Positions 25,385-34,782 of a stretch of DNA of 64,000 bases are shown here, in pieces. Each line of letters starts with the position of its first letter. The first letter of the stretch is position 1. Below the pieces are notes generated by a model. The model searched no databases. It was not told the DNA's origin and saw nothing but the letters and a program-made list of their open reading frames with translations. The DNA is from Candidatus Saccharibacteria bacterium UBA6664 (GTDB lineage: Bacteria; Patescibacteriota; Saccharimonadia; Saccharimonadales; Saccharimonadaceae): the NCBI GenBank assembly GCA_002455275.1, contig DKKO01000005.1, positions 8,863-72,862 of the forward strand. Direction: 5' to 3'. Made by a program: the position numbers and the translations under genes.

Positions 25385-26452
25385 ATGAGTCAAGAGCTAC
25401 GAATCGAACTACTACTAGAAGAAGTCGTTAAGCGACGCGCGAGTGACCTTCACCTTCAAGTAGGATTACCTCCAATGCTGCGTGTTGACGGTAGCTTGGC
25501 ACCCATTGCAGGCTATAATGCACTCGGTGAAGCCGAAGTAGAATCGCTCGTATTTGCAATTTTAGATCAAGACCAGCAGCAAGTTTTAGCAAAAGACAAA
25601 GAATTCGATTTTAGCTTCGCGTTTGGTAACTTAGGACGTTTCCGCGTGAACGCATTTCATGAGCGCGGTAACTTGGCTGCCGCACTTCGTTTGATTCCAA
25701 ATGAGATAAAAAACATCATGGAACTCGGCATGCCACAAGTGGTAAACAGCTTCTCTGAATATCCACGTGGCCTCGTGCTTGTCACTGGCCCAACGGGCTC
25801 AGGTAAGTCAACCACCCTGGCTGCTTTGGTTGATAAAATCAACACCGAAAAATCTCATCACATTATTACCATCGAAGACCCGATTGAGTTTACCCACAAG
25901 AGTAAAAAATCTGTTGTCGTTCAGCGTGAGGTGCACTATGACACCTATAGTTTCTCAGCTGCGCTGCGTTCAAGCCTTCGCCAAGACCCAGATGTCGTGT
26001 TGATTGGTGAGATGCGTGACCTTGAAACCATTTCTGCTGCCATTACCATTGCTGAAACCGGACACTTGGTGTTTGCAACGCTGCACACCAACTCAGCTGC
26101 TCAGAGTATTGACCGTATGATAGATGTGTTTCCTCCGCACCAGCAGCCGCAGATTCGTGCGCAGCTTTCAAACATTCTAATGGCGATCTGTTCACAACGA
26201 CTAGTACCAGCAATCGGTGGTGGTCGAGTAGTTGCCGCGGAAGTGTTGGTGGCAAACCCTGCTGTACGTAACATCATTCGTGAAGGTAAGAGCCACCAGC
26301 TCGACGCCGTGATTCAAACAGGCGCAGACCAAGGTATGCAAACGATGGATCGAACATTGGCAAGCCTTGTGCAAGCGGGCACGATTACTTTTGACGAAGC
26401 ACGTAACTACGCCGTTGACCTAACTGAATTCGAACGATTAATGAGAGGCTAG
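25385..26452 (+). CDS. pilT: Type IV pilus retraction ATPase PilT
   Basis: Motor for pilus retraction and twitching. 355 residues with ASDLHLQVGLPPMLRVDG at the start, Walker A TGPTGSGKST near residue 134, IITIEDPIEFTH, Walker B VVLIGEMRDLETI, the His box LHTNSAAQSIDRMID and the PilT-type AIRNIIREGKSHQLDAVIQTG region (here PAVRNIIREGKSHQ). Preceded by GAAGAGGTGGG. Encoding both PilB and PilT indicates dynamic pili. Confidence 0.96.
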   Translation: MSQELRIELLLEEVVKRRASDLHLQVGLPPMLRVDGSLAPIAGYNALGEAEVESLVFAILDQDQQQVLAKDKEFDFSFAFGNLGRFRVNAFHERGNLAAALRLIPNEIKNIMELGMPQVVNSFSEYPRGLVLVTGPTGSGKSTTLAALVDKINTEKSHHIITIEDPIEFTHKSKKSVVVQREVHYDTYSFSAALRSSLRQDPDVVLIGEMRDLETISAAITIAETGHLVFATLHTNSAAQSIDRMIDVFPPHQQPQIRAQLSNILMAICSQRLVPAIGGGRVVAAEVLVANPAVRNIIREGKSHQLDAVIQTGADQGMQTMDRTLASLVQAGTITFDEARNYAVDLTEFERLMRG

Positions 26453-26462
26453 TAGACACGAC

Positions 26463-27674
26463 GTGAAGCGATTTAATTACGAAGCCAAAGACCTATCGAC
26501 CGGCAAGATTGTTAAAGCATCTGTGCAGGCCGATACAGAGAGCGCAGCGGCGAAACTATTGCTGTCGCAAGGTTTCACGCCGCAGAACATTACTGAGGCA
26601 AGTGACGATGGAGGGTTTCTTGCGAAGTATACCGGCCGAATTACCACGAAAGATAAGGTGGTATTTAGTCGTCAAATGGCAACGCTTATTGGAGCTGGTC
26701 TACCGTTAACGCAGAGTCTTCGGACTGTACATGACCAAACTGAAAACAAAAAGCTGCAAGCTGTTATTGACGACATTATTGCAGCGGTAGAAGGGGGTAA
26801 GTCGCTATCTGATTCATTCTCACAGCACACAGAGGTGTTTGACAATGTCTTTCTTGCGCTTGTGACAGCTGGTGAGGCATCAGGAACGCTTGACCAGGCA
26901 TTGAAGCGCATTGCGATCCAGCAAGAAAAAGATGCGGCAATGATGAGCAAGATTCGAGGGGCTATGGTATACCCAGCCATTGTGATGGCGGTTATTCTAG
27001 GAGTAGTTGTATTCATGCTCGTGGTGGTAGTTCCTCAGGTAAAGAAGCTGTATGAAGATTTAGGCCAAACCTTGCCTCTTATAACTCAGATAATGGTGTT
27101 TGTTGCAGATTTCATTATCAACTTTGGCTGGCTACTTATTATATTTTTGGGAATCGGCGTATACTTCTTTCGACAATATCTCCAGACGGAAGGCGGTATT
27201 AAAGCTAAAGATAGTATAAAGCTTAATGTACCGTTGTTTGGCGTAATGTTTCGTAAGCTCTACATGGCTCGCTTTGCTCGCACGGGTCAAACACTGTTGA
27301 ATACAGGTGTCCCAATGCTCGATATGTTGAAGATTAGCGCACAGGCGGTGAACAATACGATTGTTGCTGGATCAATCAACCGTGCGGCAGAAAAAGTAAA
27401 AGGCGGGAAAGCATTGTCGGAGGCACTTAAGCCAGAAGATTACATTTTGCCCTTTGTGCCACAAATGATAAATATTGGTGAGCAATCAGGGAAAATCGAT
27501 GAAATGATGGGCAAGGCGGCGCAGGTATACGAAGACGAGCTTGATGAGGAGATTCGTTCGATTTCAACCGCAATTGAGCCAATCCTTATGGTAGTACTGG
27601 CTGTAGTGGCCGGAGGTCTTGTGGGTGCAATTTTGTTGCCAATTTACGGATTAGTAAACAATGTTAGCGTCTAA
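26463..27674 (+). CDS. pilC: Type IV pilus inner-membrane platform protein PilC
   Basis: Polytopic platform protein turned by PilB/PilT. Starts at GTG (26463), giving MKRFNYEAKDLSTGKIVKA, the family N-terminus. Two GspF domains are visible (FSRQMATLIGAGLPLTQSLRTV near residue 75 and YMARFARTGQTLLNTGVPMLDML near residue 265). Membrane segments are near residues 165-190, 215-240 and 375-400. The family length of about 400 is met. Ten bases separate it from pilT. Confidence 0.95.
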   Translation: MKRFNYEAKDLSTGKIVKASVQADTESAAAKLLLSQGFTPQNITEASDDGGFLAKYTGRITTKDKVVFSRQMATLIGAGLPLTQSLRTVHDQTENKKLQAVIDDIIAAVEGGKSLSDSFSQHTEVFDNVFLALVTAGEASGTLDQALKRIAIQQEKDAAMMSKIRGAMVYPAIVMAVILGVVVFMLVVVVPQVKKLYEDLGQTLPLITQIMVFVADFIINFGWLLIIFLGIGVYFFRQYLQTEGGIKAKDSIKLNVPLFGVMFRKLYMARFARTGQTLLNTGVPMLDMLKISAQAVNNTIVAGSINRAAEKVKGGKALSEALKPEDYILPFVPQMINIGEQSGKIDEMMGKAAQVYEDELDEEIRSISTAIEPILMVVLAVVAGGLVGAILLPIYGLVNNVSV

Positions 27675-27687
27675 TGTTAAAAAACTA

Positions 27688-27716
27688 TAGACAACAACAG
27701 GGTAGAGGTGTATGAT
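27688..27716 (+). promoter_or_regulatory. Promoter of the main pilin gene
   Basis: TAGACA (27688-27693), 17-base spacer, TATGAT (27711-27716). It allows the pilin to be made in excess over the assembly proteins. Confidence 0.55.
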
Positions 27717-27769
27717 AACCGTAAGCGGTATACCCCGTAAGATAACTGTTCATGAAAGGTGGAACACAT

Positions 27770-28192
27770 ATGAACAAACGTACACAAACTAGCGGTTTTA
27801 CCATCATCGAGGTGGTATTGGTGCTTGCAATCGCAGCGCTCATCTTCCTGATGATTTTCGTTGCTCTGCCTGCTTTGCAGCGCGGTCAGCGTGACACGGC
27901 ACGCAAAAATGATGTTGGTACAATTGCTTCTGCGGTGAACACATACCGTTCGAACAATCGCAACCAACTACCATCAGCATCGGCCGATCTAGACAGCTAC
28001 CTAGATGAACTATCACAAGTAACAAGCGTTGATGTGCAGAACGGTGCATCAAGTGGCGATGAAGCAGAAGACACTGCAACCGTTTATACCGAAGCTGAGT
28101 GTGATGGACCTGATGCTGTTGACGCAGGCCCTCGAGATGCAGCAGTACGCGCATTTGTAGAGAATGGCGACAATTATTGCCAAGACATCTAA
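27770..28192 (+). CDS. pilA: Type IV pilin, probable major subunit (140 aa)
   Basis: Prepilin leader TQTSG, then the class III motif FTIIEVVLVLAIAALIFLM with Glu5 after the cleavage site, a long N-terminal helix and a small globular head with two cysteines near the end (EAECDGPD and NYCQDI) that probably form the D-loop disulfide. The start at 27770 follows GAAAGGTGG; an in-frame ATG 18 bases earlier leaves no room for a site. Own promoter and own terminator make it the best candidate for the main fibre subunit. Confidence 0.85.
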   Translation: MNKRTQTSGFTIIEVVLVLAIAALIFLMIFVALPALQRGQRDTARKNDVGTIASAVNTYRSNNRNQLPSASADLDSYLDELSQVTSVDVQNGASSGDEAEDTATVYTEAECDGPDAVDAGPRDAAVRAFVENGDNYCQDI

Positions 28193-28212
28193 GCAGTAAA
28201 TAATTCAACACT

Positions 28213-28240
28213 AAGCGGTAGGATAAGCTCTACCGCTTTT
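28213..28240 (+). terminator. Terminator after the main pilin gene
   Basis: AAGCGGTAG (28213-28221) pairs with CTACCGCTT (28230-28238), ending in TTTT GTTA. Confidence 0.85.
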
Positions 28241-28257
28241 GTTATAGTAGAGTAAGT

Positions 28258-29166
28258 ATGGAATACGCGTTTATTATCTGGATTGGTCTGATATTTGGTT
28301 CATTTGCTGGGGCTACGGTGTGGCGGTTGCGCGCGAGGCAGCTCATAGAAGATCAAGCCGCTGGTGAGCGAGTGTCAAAAAAAGAACTTACAAAACTGAC
28401 GCCACTTGTCCAGTCGCGGCTCTCAGATGATCGCTCTCGCTGTCTACACTGCCAGCATTCGCTTGAATGGTATGATTTGGTTCCGATCGTGAGCTGGTTG
28501 AGTACGCGTGGGCGATGTCGGTATTGTTCACGGCCAATAGGCTGGTTCGAGCCGCTTATTGAAATCGGCACCGCTGGTGTACTGGCTGCTCTCTATTGGG
28601 GTTTACGAACGCACGGCATCACGACCTCACCAAACCCCTTGATTGATTCGTCGCTGTACGCATTATGGCTCGGGGCTGGCGTGCTGCTAGTAATCGCCTT
28701 TGCTTACGACGCCAAGTGGTTTTTGCTACCAGACAGAGTAATATTTCCACTCATTGCCGTTAGTGGCGTAATTGCGGCGATGCGTATTCTCGAAGCACCC
28801 ACACCAATTTTCGCTGCGTTAGATACGCTTGGGGCGGTTTTGATACTATCTGGCTTATATCTGGCACTGTGGTACGTATCGAAAGGTAGGTGGGTTGGAT
28901 TTGGCGATGTGAAGCTTGGGTTAGCATTAGGGCTTGCACTAGGCAGCTGGACGCTTGCATTTTTAGCCCTTTTTTTAGCGAACCTGATCGGTACCTTAAT
29001 TGTATTGCCAAACCTGGTTAGAGGTAAAGTGTCGAAGAAAACACAAATACCATTTGGCCCGCTGTTGATTACAGGGTTCGTTATCGCATTGCTATGGGGT
29101 AATCTGCTAATAGACGCCTACACCGAGGCAATGAACGGCTTTACCTCCGTTCTGCTTATGCTATAA
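28258..29166 (+). CDS. pilD: Prepilin peptidase PilD (A24 family)
   Basis: Membrane aspartyl protease that cleaves and N-methylates prepilins. The N-terminal domain holds two CxxC pairs (CLHCQHSLEWYDLVPIVSWL and CRYCSRPIGWFEP). The catalytic aspartates are in FAYDAKWFLLPDR and WVGFGDVKLGLALG. About seven to eight membrane segments in 302 residues. TATAGT (28243-28248) is nine bases before the ATG, so the transcript is nearly leaderless. It sits between pilin genes whose products it processes. Confidence 0.95.
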   Translation: MEYAFIIWIGLIFGSFAGATVWRLRARQLIEDQAAGERVSKKELTKLTPLVQSRLSDDRSRCLHCQHSLEWYDLVPIVSWLSTRGRCRYCSRPIGWFEPLIEIGTAGVLAALYWGLRTHGITTSPNPLIDSSLYALWLGAGVLLVIAFAYDAKWFLLPDRVIFPLIAVSGVIAAMRILEAPTPIFAALDTLGAVLILSGLYLALWYVSKGRWVGFGDVKLGLALGLALGSWTLAFLALFLANLIGTLIVLPNLVRGKVSKKTQIPFGPLLITGFVIALLWGNLLIDAYTEAMNGFTSVLLML

Positions 29167-29176
29167 TGAACCTCAA

Positions 29177-29932
29177 ATGAATACGCAAAAATCATCTGGA
29201 TTTACGATTATCGAAGTAACTCTGTTTTTTGCTATTTCTGCTGTACTCGCGGTAGCACTCTTAACTGGCTGGACAGTTCTTATCAACACTCAGCGCTACA
29301 GAGACAGTGTGAGCACAGTACAAGGTTTTTTACAGCAACAGTATAACTTGGTCTATAACGTTGAAAATGGCCGTCCAAACAGCTTAGGGTGTGATAGTGC
29401 TGGGGTGCGTGATACTGGCCCGAGCGACGCTCGTGGACAATCGTTACAGTGTATTATCATGGGTCGATATATACGCATTACCAACGGGGATAACATAGAA
29501 GTATTTGGTATTGTCGGCCGTGACAACGTCAATGATGTGACGGCGAGCGATAACGCAGCAATTATTGGTCGAGTGCCTAGTCGTGTCTCAAACACATTGC
29601 CGCTTGGTTTTACTGCAAACGAGTTAGCAATCCCATGGGGAGCACAGGTTGTTGACGGTAGCGGAGGCTCAACACCGCAAAATATTGCTATTGCGATTGT
29701 ACGAGCACCTCTCACCGGCACAGTCCACACATACACGCAAGTACTTCCAAATGCAACCGACATGCCAAATGTGGTTGATATGGTGGCTTTAGCAAATGAG
29801 CGCGAGGATGTGCAACTCTGTCTCAACCCCGGTACAACGTTTAGCGGTGGTCGCATGGGTGTCTCGATAAAGAAATTTGCTTCAACGCAAAGCTCGGTAG
29901 AAATATTATCTGATGAGGATGACACATGCTAG
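29177..29932 (+). CDS. Minor pilin/pseudopilin (251 aa)
   Basis: Type III leader MNTQKSSG then FTIIEVTLFFAISAVLAVALL with Glu5. The large C-terminal head carries cysteines at LGCDSAG, LQCIIMG, VQLCLNPG and DDTC. TATAAT (29162-29167) overlaps the pilD stop and ends nine bases before the ATG. Larger than the main pilin, so a minor or tip pilin is likely. Overlaps the following pilin gene by seven bases. Confidence 0.8.
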   Translation: MNTQKSSGFTIIEVTLFFAISAVLAVALLTGWTVLINTQRYRDSVSTVQGFLQQQYNLVYNVENGRPNSLGCDSAGVRDTGPSDARGQSLQCIIMGRYIRITNGDNIEVFGIVGRDNVNDVTASDNAAIIGRVPSRVSNTLPLGFTANELAIPWGAQVVDGSGGSTPQNIAIAIVRAPLTGTVHTYTQVLPNATDMPNVVDMVALANEREDVQLCLNPGTTFSGGRMGVSIKKFASTQSSVEILSDEDDTC

Positions 29933-30498
29933 GGTCTGGTTCCCGAGGCGACACTCTGATAGAAGTTTTATTAGCGGTAACTATTTTCAGCATGCTTGCA
30001 GTGGGGGTTATTACGGTAATGAACCAAGGTACTCATGCGGCTCAGCGGGCTTTAGAGATTACATTGGTACGCCAGCAGATTGACGCACAGGCTGAAGCCC
30101 TTCGGGCGGCTCAACAAACAGCTGTGACTGACCCGACAGTCTGGAATGATATTACCGGCAGTACTACTTCCGTACGATCAAATAGTGACCCATGCCCAGC
30201 ACAACCTACGGACGTATCGGGAGCTTTTGTTATGAATGCTCGTAATGCCACGAGAGTGACTGGCGCAAACTGGCTTAAGTCGCTCAATGCTGCGGGTGCG
30301 CCAGTCTACGCGCAAGTTGACTATACTGGTACCCCACAGTCATATGGCATTTGGATTGAACGAACGGCATATCCTGCTGCTGGTACAACACCAGCTGCAT
30401 TTGATTTTCGAATTCGAGCTTGTTGGTTTGGTATTGGTATGCCGGCCGATACGCCAATGCGACTTGAAACGATCGTGAGGTTGTATGACCCGGCGTAA
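29926..30498 (+). CDS. Minor pilin, PilV/GspI-like (190 aa)
   Basis: Short leader MLGSGSRG, then DTLIEVLLAVTIFSMLAVGVITVMNQG with Glu5 after the glycine, typical of the GspI/PilV minor pilins. Two cysteines (SDPCPA and RACWFG) in the head. Overlaps both neighbours, so it is part of one translated series of minor pilins. Confidence 0.8.
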   Translation: MLGSGSRGDTLIEVLLAVTIFSMLAVGVITVMNQGTHAAQRALEITLVRQQIDAQAEALRAAQQTAVTDPTVWNDITGSTTSVRSNSDPCPAQPTDVSGAFVMNARNATRVTGANWLKSLNAAGAPVYAQVDYTGTPQSYGIWIERTAYPAAGTTPAAFDFRIRACWFGIGMPADTPMRLETIVRLYDPA

Positions 30499-31156
30499 TC
30501 AATCAGCATTTACCTTGGTTGAGTTAATGTTAGCGATGACATTTGTGTCTGTGCTGCTGCTTGCAATTGCTATGCTCACCATTCGCATCAATGGCATTTA
30601 TAACAAAGGAGTTACACTAAAAGCGGTCAACCAATCTGGCCAGGTAATCGCTAGTGATATGCAACAAACACTCAATCAGAGCAGTTCTACCTCTGTTGCG
30701 CAGGTTGGTGACGACACTGGCGGGCGGTTGTGTGCGAACAATGTTGTGTATGCATGGAACTATCCAGCGTATTATGGCAATGCCTCACGCTTTAATAAAT
30801 ATGTGGATGGAACCGGTAAAGACGAGATTCGCTTTATTAAGTTTGTCGGTGATGGTACCTACTGCCCAAGCAGTGGAACGCTGCCGGCCGTGCCAGATAC
30901 AGAGGCGACAGACATGCTCTCTGCAAGTGATCGTGACCTTGCGGTGCACAAGCTGGATATCGTCTCTAACGCCGTCACAGGAGACACAAGCCAAACCATT
31001 TATGAAATTACGCTTCGTCTAGGTACAAACACACAAGAGATAATCACTGGTGGCAGTTGCGGTGGCATTTTATCTATCAAAGATGATGAATATTGTGCAG
31101 TGAATGATTTAGTGTTTACCGCCAGGGCTGGTGCGAAAGACGAAGGAGGTTCTTAA
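30485..31156 (+). CDS. Minor pilin, PilW/GspJ-like (223 aa)
   Basis: Leader MTRRNQSA, then FTLVELMLAMTFVSVLLLAIAML with Glu5; Ala instead of Gly before the cleavage site is tolerated in some pilins. The head contains four or five cysteines (RLCANN, GTYCPSS, GSCGG, DEYCAV). Overlaps the upstream pilin by 14 bases. Confidence 0.78.
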   Translation: MTRRNQSAFTLVELMLAMTFVSVLLLAIAMLTIRINGIYNKGVTLKAVNQSGQVIASDMQQTLNQSSSTSVAQVGDDTGGRLCANNVVYAWNYPAYYGNASRFNKYVDGTGKDEIRFIKFVGDGTYCPSSGTLPAVPDTEATDMLSASDRDLAVHKLDIVSNAVTGDTSQTIYEITLRLGTNTQEIITGGSCGGILSIKDDEYCAVNDLVFTARAGAKDEGGS

Positions 31157-31160
31157 AGCT

Positions 31161-32330
31161 ATGACTAATCGACAACGCGGAGCTGTATCTATCTTTATCG
31201 TGGTGTTTACCGCTCTTCTAGTAACTGTAGTAACTGCCAGCTTTGTACAAATTATGCTGCGGGGACAACAAGAAGCGACCAATAGTGATCTGTCCCAGAG
31301 TGCTTACGACGCTGCGCTTGCTGGCGTGGAAGATGCAAAGCGCGCGCTTATAAAGCTTCGAAAGTGCGAGCAAACGACTCCCGGTTCTTGTAGCGCACTG
31401 CGTAATGCTATAGAAAGCGGTGAGTGCGAATTCTTGGGCGATCCAAGCGTGGGTATTTCAAACTTTGGTGCTGGCGGTGAGGTCCAGGTCGGAAGCCCAG
31501 AGCTTAATCAGGCCTACACCTGTGTTACTGCAGAACTTGAAACAGACTCTGTTGAAGGTACGATAGAAGGCTGGGGCAGCGATGTCATTAGCTTAGATAC
31601 GGGAGGCACGCCGTTTACGTATATTGTGCTGTCCTGGTTTAATAACGAAGACGTTCCGCCAAGCTCGACAGTAACGTATCCCGCAGATACCTCACTGCCG
31701 ACCGCAGGCTCATGGTCTGCCTTGCAGCCTCCGCTTATGCGAGCGCAGCTCATACAATATGCCAATACTGGCGCAACGCCTATCGCACTAAATAGTTTTG
31801 ATGGTGGCAGTGGCTCTGCGAATGCTCGCTCCTTGTTTCTCATGCCTTCAGAAGGCAGCTCACCAGACAACTCATTTACTACCCAGGATACTCGTCAAGA
31901 TACAGGCATTAATTCACCACAGCCTGTGAGTTGTGATAATACATCGCCACAACCGCAGGCATCGTATGGGGGCTATTACTGCCAGGCGGTAATAGCGATT
32001 CCATCACCGGAAGGAGGTAGCCCAGCTAACCGTATCGCGTATTTGCAGCTATCGCCTTACTACAATAACGCGCACTACAGGGTGCAATTATACTCTGCAG
32101 CGCCTCCTGGAGGTGATGTAGTAACGTTTGACGGTGTACAGCCACGAGTCGACTCTACCGGAAGGGCTAGTGATTTATTCCGCCGTGTGTCAGCCAGGGT
32201 GAGTATTATCGATGACAGTTCTGGAACGAGTTATCCAAATGCCGCTTTATCGGTCGAAAACAACATCTGTAAAAACTTCTTTATTACCGACGAGCCTTCA
32301 GCATACAATTCGCTTTGTGAAGCCGAGTAA
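31161..32330 (+). CDS. PilX-like minor pilin/pilus tip protein (389 aa)
   Basis: The start at 31161 is chosen over an in-frame ATG inside the preceding gene because AAGGAGG ends 12 bases before it. The N-terminus RQRGAVSIFIVVFTALLVTVVTASF resembles PilX, with a hydrophobic helix but no clear Glu5. The large extracellular part has several cysteine pairs (KCEQTTPGSCSAL, SCDN and YYCQAV) and ends near ICKNFFITDEPSAYNSLCEAE. Last gene of the pilus cluster. The stop is five bases from the convergent Xer gene with no terminator between. Confidence 0.7.
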   Translation: MTNRQRGAVSIFIVVFTALLVTVVTASFVQIMLRGQQEATNSDLSQSAYDAALAGVEDAKRALIKLRKCEQTTPGSCSALRNAIESGECEFLGDPSVGISNFGAGGEVQVGSPELNQAYTCVTAELETDSVEGTIEGWGSDVISLDTGGTPFTYIVLSWFNNEDVPPSSTVTYPADTSLPTAGSWSALQPPLMRAQLIQYANTGATPIALNSFDGGSGSANARSLFLMPSEGSSPDNSFTTQDTRQDTGINSPQPVSCDNTSPQPQASYGGYYCQAVIAIPSPEGGSPANRIAYLQLSPYYNNAHYRVQLYSAAPPGGDVVTFDGVQPRVDSTGRASDLFRRVSARVSIIDDSSGTSYPNAALSVENNICKNFFITDEPSAYNSLCEAE

Positions 32331-32335
32331 AGCTA

Positions 32336-33247
32336 CTAAACGTCGCTATGAAACTTTTCGTGCACTTCACGAAGGTGTTCATCCGTCACGTGGGTGTACA
32401 CCTGAGTTGTGCTGATATTACTATGTCCGAGCATGCTTTGCACCGAGCGCAAGTCGGCGCCATTCATTAGTAGGTCGGTCGCAAAGCTATGCCGCATGGT
32501 GTGGGGCGATACGTGTTTGGTGATACCGGCAAGGCGAGCGTACTTACTAATCATGCGTTGAATACTACGTGCAGATAGCCTACGATAGTCACCGGACTGA
32601 CTGGAGAGGTTATTACGGCTATAGCTTAAAAAGAGTGGGGGAAGGTTATCGAGACGAGAAGCAAGGTATTCATCAACTCGCTCAGCAGCAGCTGAACTTA
32701 TAAACACTGGTCGGTCTTTTTGTCCTTTACCACGTACCATAAATTCACGTCGTTTGGTGTTTACGTGGTCGCGATTTAGATTTACCAGCTCAGATACACG
32801 TAGTCCGCTCGAAAACAGCAGCTCTAGAATGGCACGGTCACGTAGCCCGGCTTCATCGTCTACATCAATCGCATCGAGTAAACGCGTTACTTCATCGAAA
32901 TGCAGAAAGGTCACTTGTTTTCGCGATACTTTTGGCAATCGGATCTTGTCTGGGCTTAATGAAGGAATATTGCGTTCCGAGAGATATTTCAAAAAACCGC
33001 GAAGTGCAATCAAATGGTAGCTTTGGGTAATAAGGGCTAGCTCGTCATCTTGTTCGTTTTTGAAACGATTTAGCCACAGTCGGTACTTTCTGACAGTCTC
33101 AGTCGAGATATTACCAACTTGAATATCATCTGAAAACTCAACAAAACGTTCAAGGTATAGCTTATAGTTCTCAGCGGTTTTGGCAGATCGACCACCTTCA
33201 ACTTCAAGTGATTCAATAAAGTCGAGAATAAGCTCTGACGTATACAT
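32336..33247 (-). CDS. Tyrosine recombinase XerC/XerD
   Basis: Site-specific recombinase resolving chromosome dimers at dif. The N-terminal SAM-like domain (ILDFIESLEVEGGRSAKTAENYKLYLERF) is followed by the catalytic domain with Arg in SSGLRVSELV, HxxR in SPHTMRHSFATDLL, His in MLGHSNISTTQVYTHV and the Tyr in the same motif. 303 residues, normal length. Only one Xer is seen here, so it may act alone. On the - strand TAAGAT ends six bases before the ATG. FtsK at 2873-5122 is its likely activator. Confidence 0.93.
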   Translation of the reverse strand: MYTSELILDFIESLEVEGGRSAKTAENYKLYLERFVEFSDDIQVGNISTETVRKYRLWLNRFKNEQDDELALITQSYHLIALRGFLKYLSERNIPSLSPDKIRLPKVSRKQVTFLHFDEVTRLLDAIDVDDEAGLRDRAILELLFSSGLRVSELVNLNRDHVNTKRREFMVRGKGQKDRPVFISSAAAERVDEYLASRLDNLPPLFLSYSRNNLSSQSGDYRRLSARSIQRMISKYARLAGITKHVSPHTMRHSFATDLLMNGADLRSVQSMLGHSNISTTQVYTHVTDEHLREVHEKFHSDV

Positions 33248-33292
33248 AATCCTATCTTATCGCATTCATGGTGCTAATGGTACAATAGCTGT

Positions 33293-34087
33293 ATGACAGT
33301 ACTCGAGGCGATTGTTTTGGGGGTCGTGCAAGGACTCACCGAATTTATTCCGGTGTCAAGCTCTGGCCACTTGGTATTAGCCCAATGGTTATTTAGTGGG
33401 AGTGCCGATCATTTGCTCATTCAGGCGCTCGATTTTGGTACACTCGCAGCACTTCTCATCTATTTCTGGCCTAAATTGGTTGATTTGTTCCGTCGAGTTT
33501 TTTACGAAAAAGACTACCGATTAGCGCGCAACATTCTCATTACCAGCATCCCAGCGGGCCTCCTCGGCCTGCTATTAGCAGACTTTATCCAAAGCAGCAC
33601 GGTCCTACTTACGCCACTGGTCGTCGCGCTGATGCTTGCTTCAGTTGGTGTGCTTATGGTGGTGGTAGATAAACTGCCAAAAAAATCTGCCAAAGAAACC
33701 GGCACCGACCTGAGTCCTAAGCGAGCGCTTATCATTGGTGTAGCGCAAGCCTTTGCGCTTATTCCTGGCGTGTCACGTTCGGGTTCAACCATCTTGGCGA
33801 GTCGAATCATGGGGCTGGCGCCAAAAGCAGCCGCTGAGTATAGCTTTATGGTCTCGATTCCAATCATGTTTGGGCTAATCGGTAAACTTCTGCTCAAATC
33901 AAGCGACAGGGCATATTTAGCAGCTCACCTAGATATGGTGATTATCGCAAACATCGCGGCATTTATTAGCGCGATTCTTGCTATTCACGTGTTACTGAGC
34001 TATTTGTCCAAGCATGGCCTAGCACTGTTTGGCTGGTATCGAATCGCGCTGGCTACTGTCGTAATCGGCGTTCTTTTGCTACAATAA
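33293..34087 (+). CDS. uppP: Undecaprenyl-diphosphatase UppP (BacA)
   Basis: Integral membrane enzyme that dephosphorylates undecaprenyl pyrophosphate to recycle the lipid carrier for peptidoglycan and other surface polymers. Signature motifs EAIVLGVVQGLTEFIPVSSSGHLVL at the start and IPGVSRSGSTI near residue 160; about seven or eight membrane segments in 264 residues. TACAAT (33281-33286) is six bases before the ATG, implying a leaderless mRNA. Divergent from the Xer gene. Confidence 0.96.
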   Translation: MTVLEAIVLGVVQGLTEFIPVSSSGHLVLAQWLFSGSADHLLIQALDFGTLAALLIYFWPKLVDLFRRVFYEKDYRLARNILITSIPAGLLGLLLADFIQSSTVLLTPLVVALMLASVGVLMVVVDKLPKKSAKETGTDLSPKRALIIGVAQAFALIPGVSRSGSTILASRIMGLAPKAAAEYSFMVSIPIMFGLIGKLLLKSSDRAYLAAHLDMVIIANIAAFISAILAIHVLLSYLSKHGLALFGWYRIALATVVIGVLLLQ

Positions 34088-34114
34088 CAGTAGTAAATTC
34101 CAAAAAGGAGAATC

Positions 34115-34624
34115 ATGAGTAAGAAAAATGTTGAAAAAACATTGGTATTGTTTAAGCCCGACTCTATGCAGCGTGGACTAGTGGGCGAAATCCTCACCAG
34201 GTTTGAACGTGTAGGTTTGCGTATTGTGGGGACTAAAATGCTCGCCCCAGACCGCGACCACTACTACAAGCACTACGAGGACATCGGTAAGCTAAAAACA
34301 CGTGCAGGTGACCAGATCTTCGGTATTACACTTGATATGATGAGCGCTGGTCCTGTAATTGCTATGGTGTTTGAAGGCGTAGAAGCCGTAAGTTTGGTGC
34401 GAAAGCTAGTTGGCACAACCGAGCCAAAGTCATCAGCGCCAGGTACGATTCGAGGCGATTATAGCCACATGAGCTATGGCTACGCTGATGCGGAAGGCAA
34501 GGGTATCCCAAACCTTATTCATGCGTCTGGTGACCCAGAAGAGGCTGAGCAAGAAATTGCCCACTGGTTTAGCGATGAAGAGCTATTCGACTACGAAGCG
34601 TTGCACGAGAAATTCACACGCTAA
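34115..34624 (+). CDS. ndk: Nucleoside diphosphate kinase
   Basis: Transfers the gamma phosphate between nucleotides through a phosphohistidine. The start EKTLVLFKPDSMQRGLVGEIL and the active site NLIHASGDPEEAEQEI (His in IHASG) are clear. At 169 residues it is about 30 longer than usual, with extra sequence between the nucleotide-binding region and the active-site His (SYGYADAEGKGIPN). That is seen in some archaeal and CPR enzymes. AAAGGAG precedes the ATG; a strong terminator follows. Confidence 0.95.
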   Translation: MSKKNVEKTLVLFKPDSMQRGLVGEILTRFERVGLRIVGTKMLAPDRDHYYKHYEDIGKLKTRAGDQIFGITLDMMSAGPVIAMVFEGVEAVSLVRKLVGTTEPKSSAPGTIRGDYSHMSYGYADAEGKGIPNLIHASGDPEEAEQEIAHWFSDEELFDYEALHEKFTR

Positions 34625-34630
34625 TAAGAA

Positions 34631-34657
34631 CCGCCTCTCAATCGAGAGGCGGTTTTT
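34631..34657 (+). terminator. Terminator of ndk
   Basis: CCGCCTCTC (34631-34639), AATC loop, GAGAGGCGG (34644-34652), TTTTT. Confidence 0.92.
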
Positions 34658-34658
34658 A

Positions 34659-34735
34659 TGGTACCCCGGGCAGGAGTCGAACCTGCAACCTTTTCCTTAG
34701 GACGGAACTGCTCTATCCAATTGAGCTACCGAGGC
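34659..34735 (-). tRNA. tRNA-Arg (CCT)
   Basis: Complete cloverleaf on the - strand: acceptor GCCTCGG with CCGGGGT, D arm GCTC/GAGC, anticodon loop GTCCTAA giving CCT, T arm GCAGG-TTCGACT-CCTGC and encoded CCA at 34659-34661. One mismatch at the top of the anticodon stem. 77 bases. Confidence 0.93.
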
Positions 34736-34782
34736 TGACACCTCCGTATTGTAGCATGTGCCAATTTGCTATAATACTACCA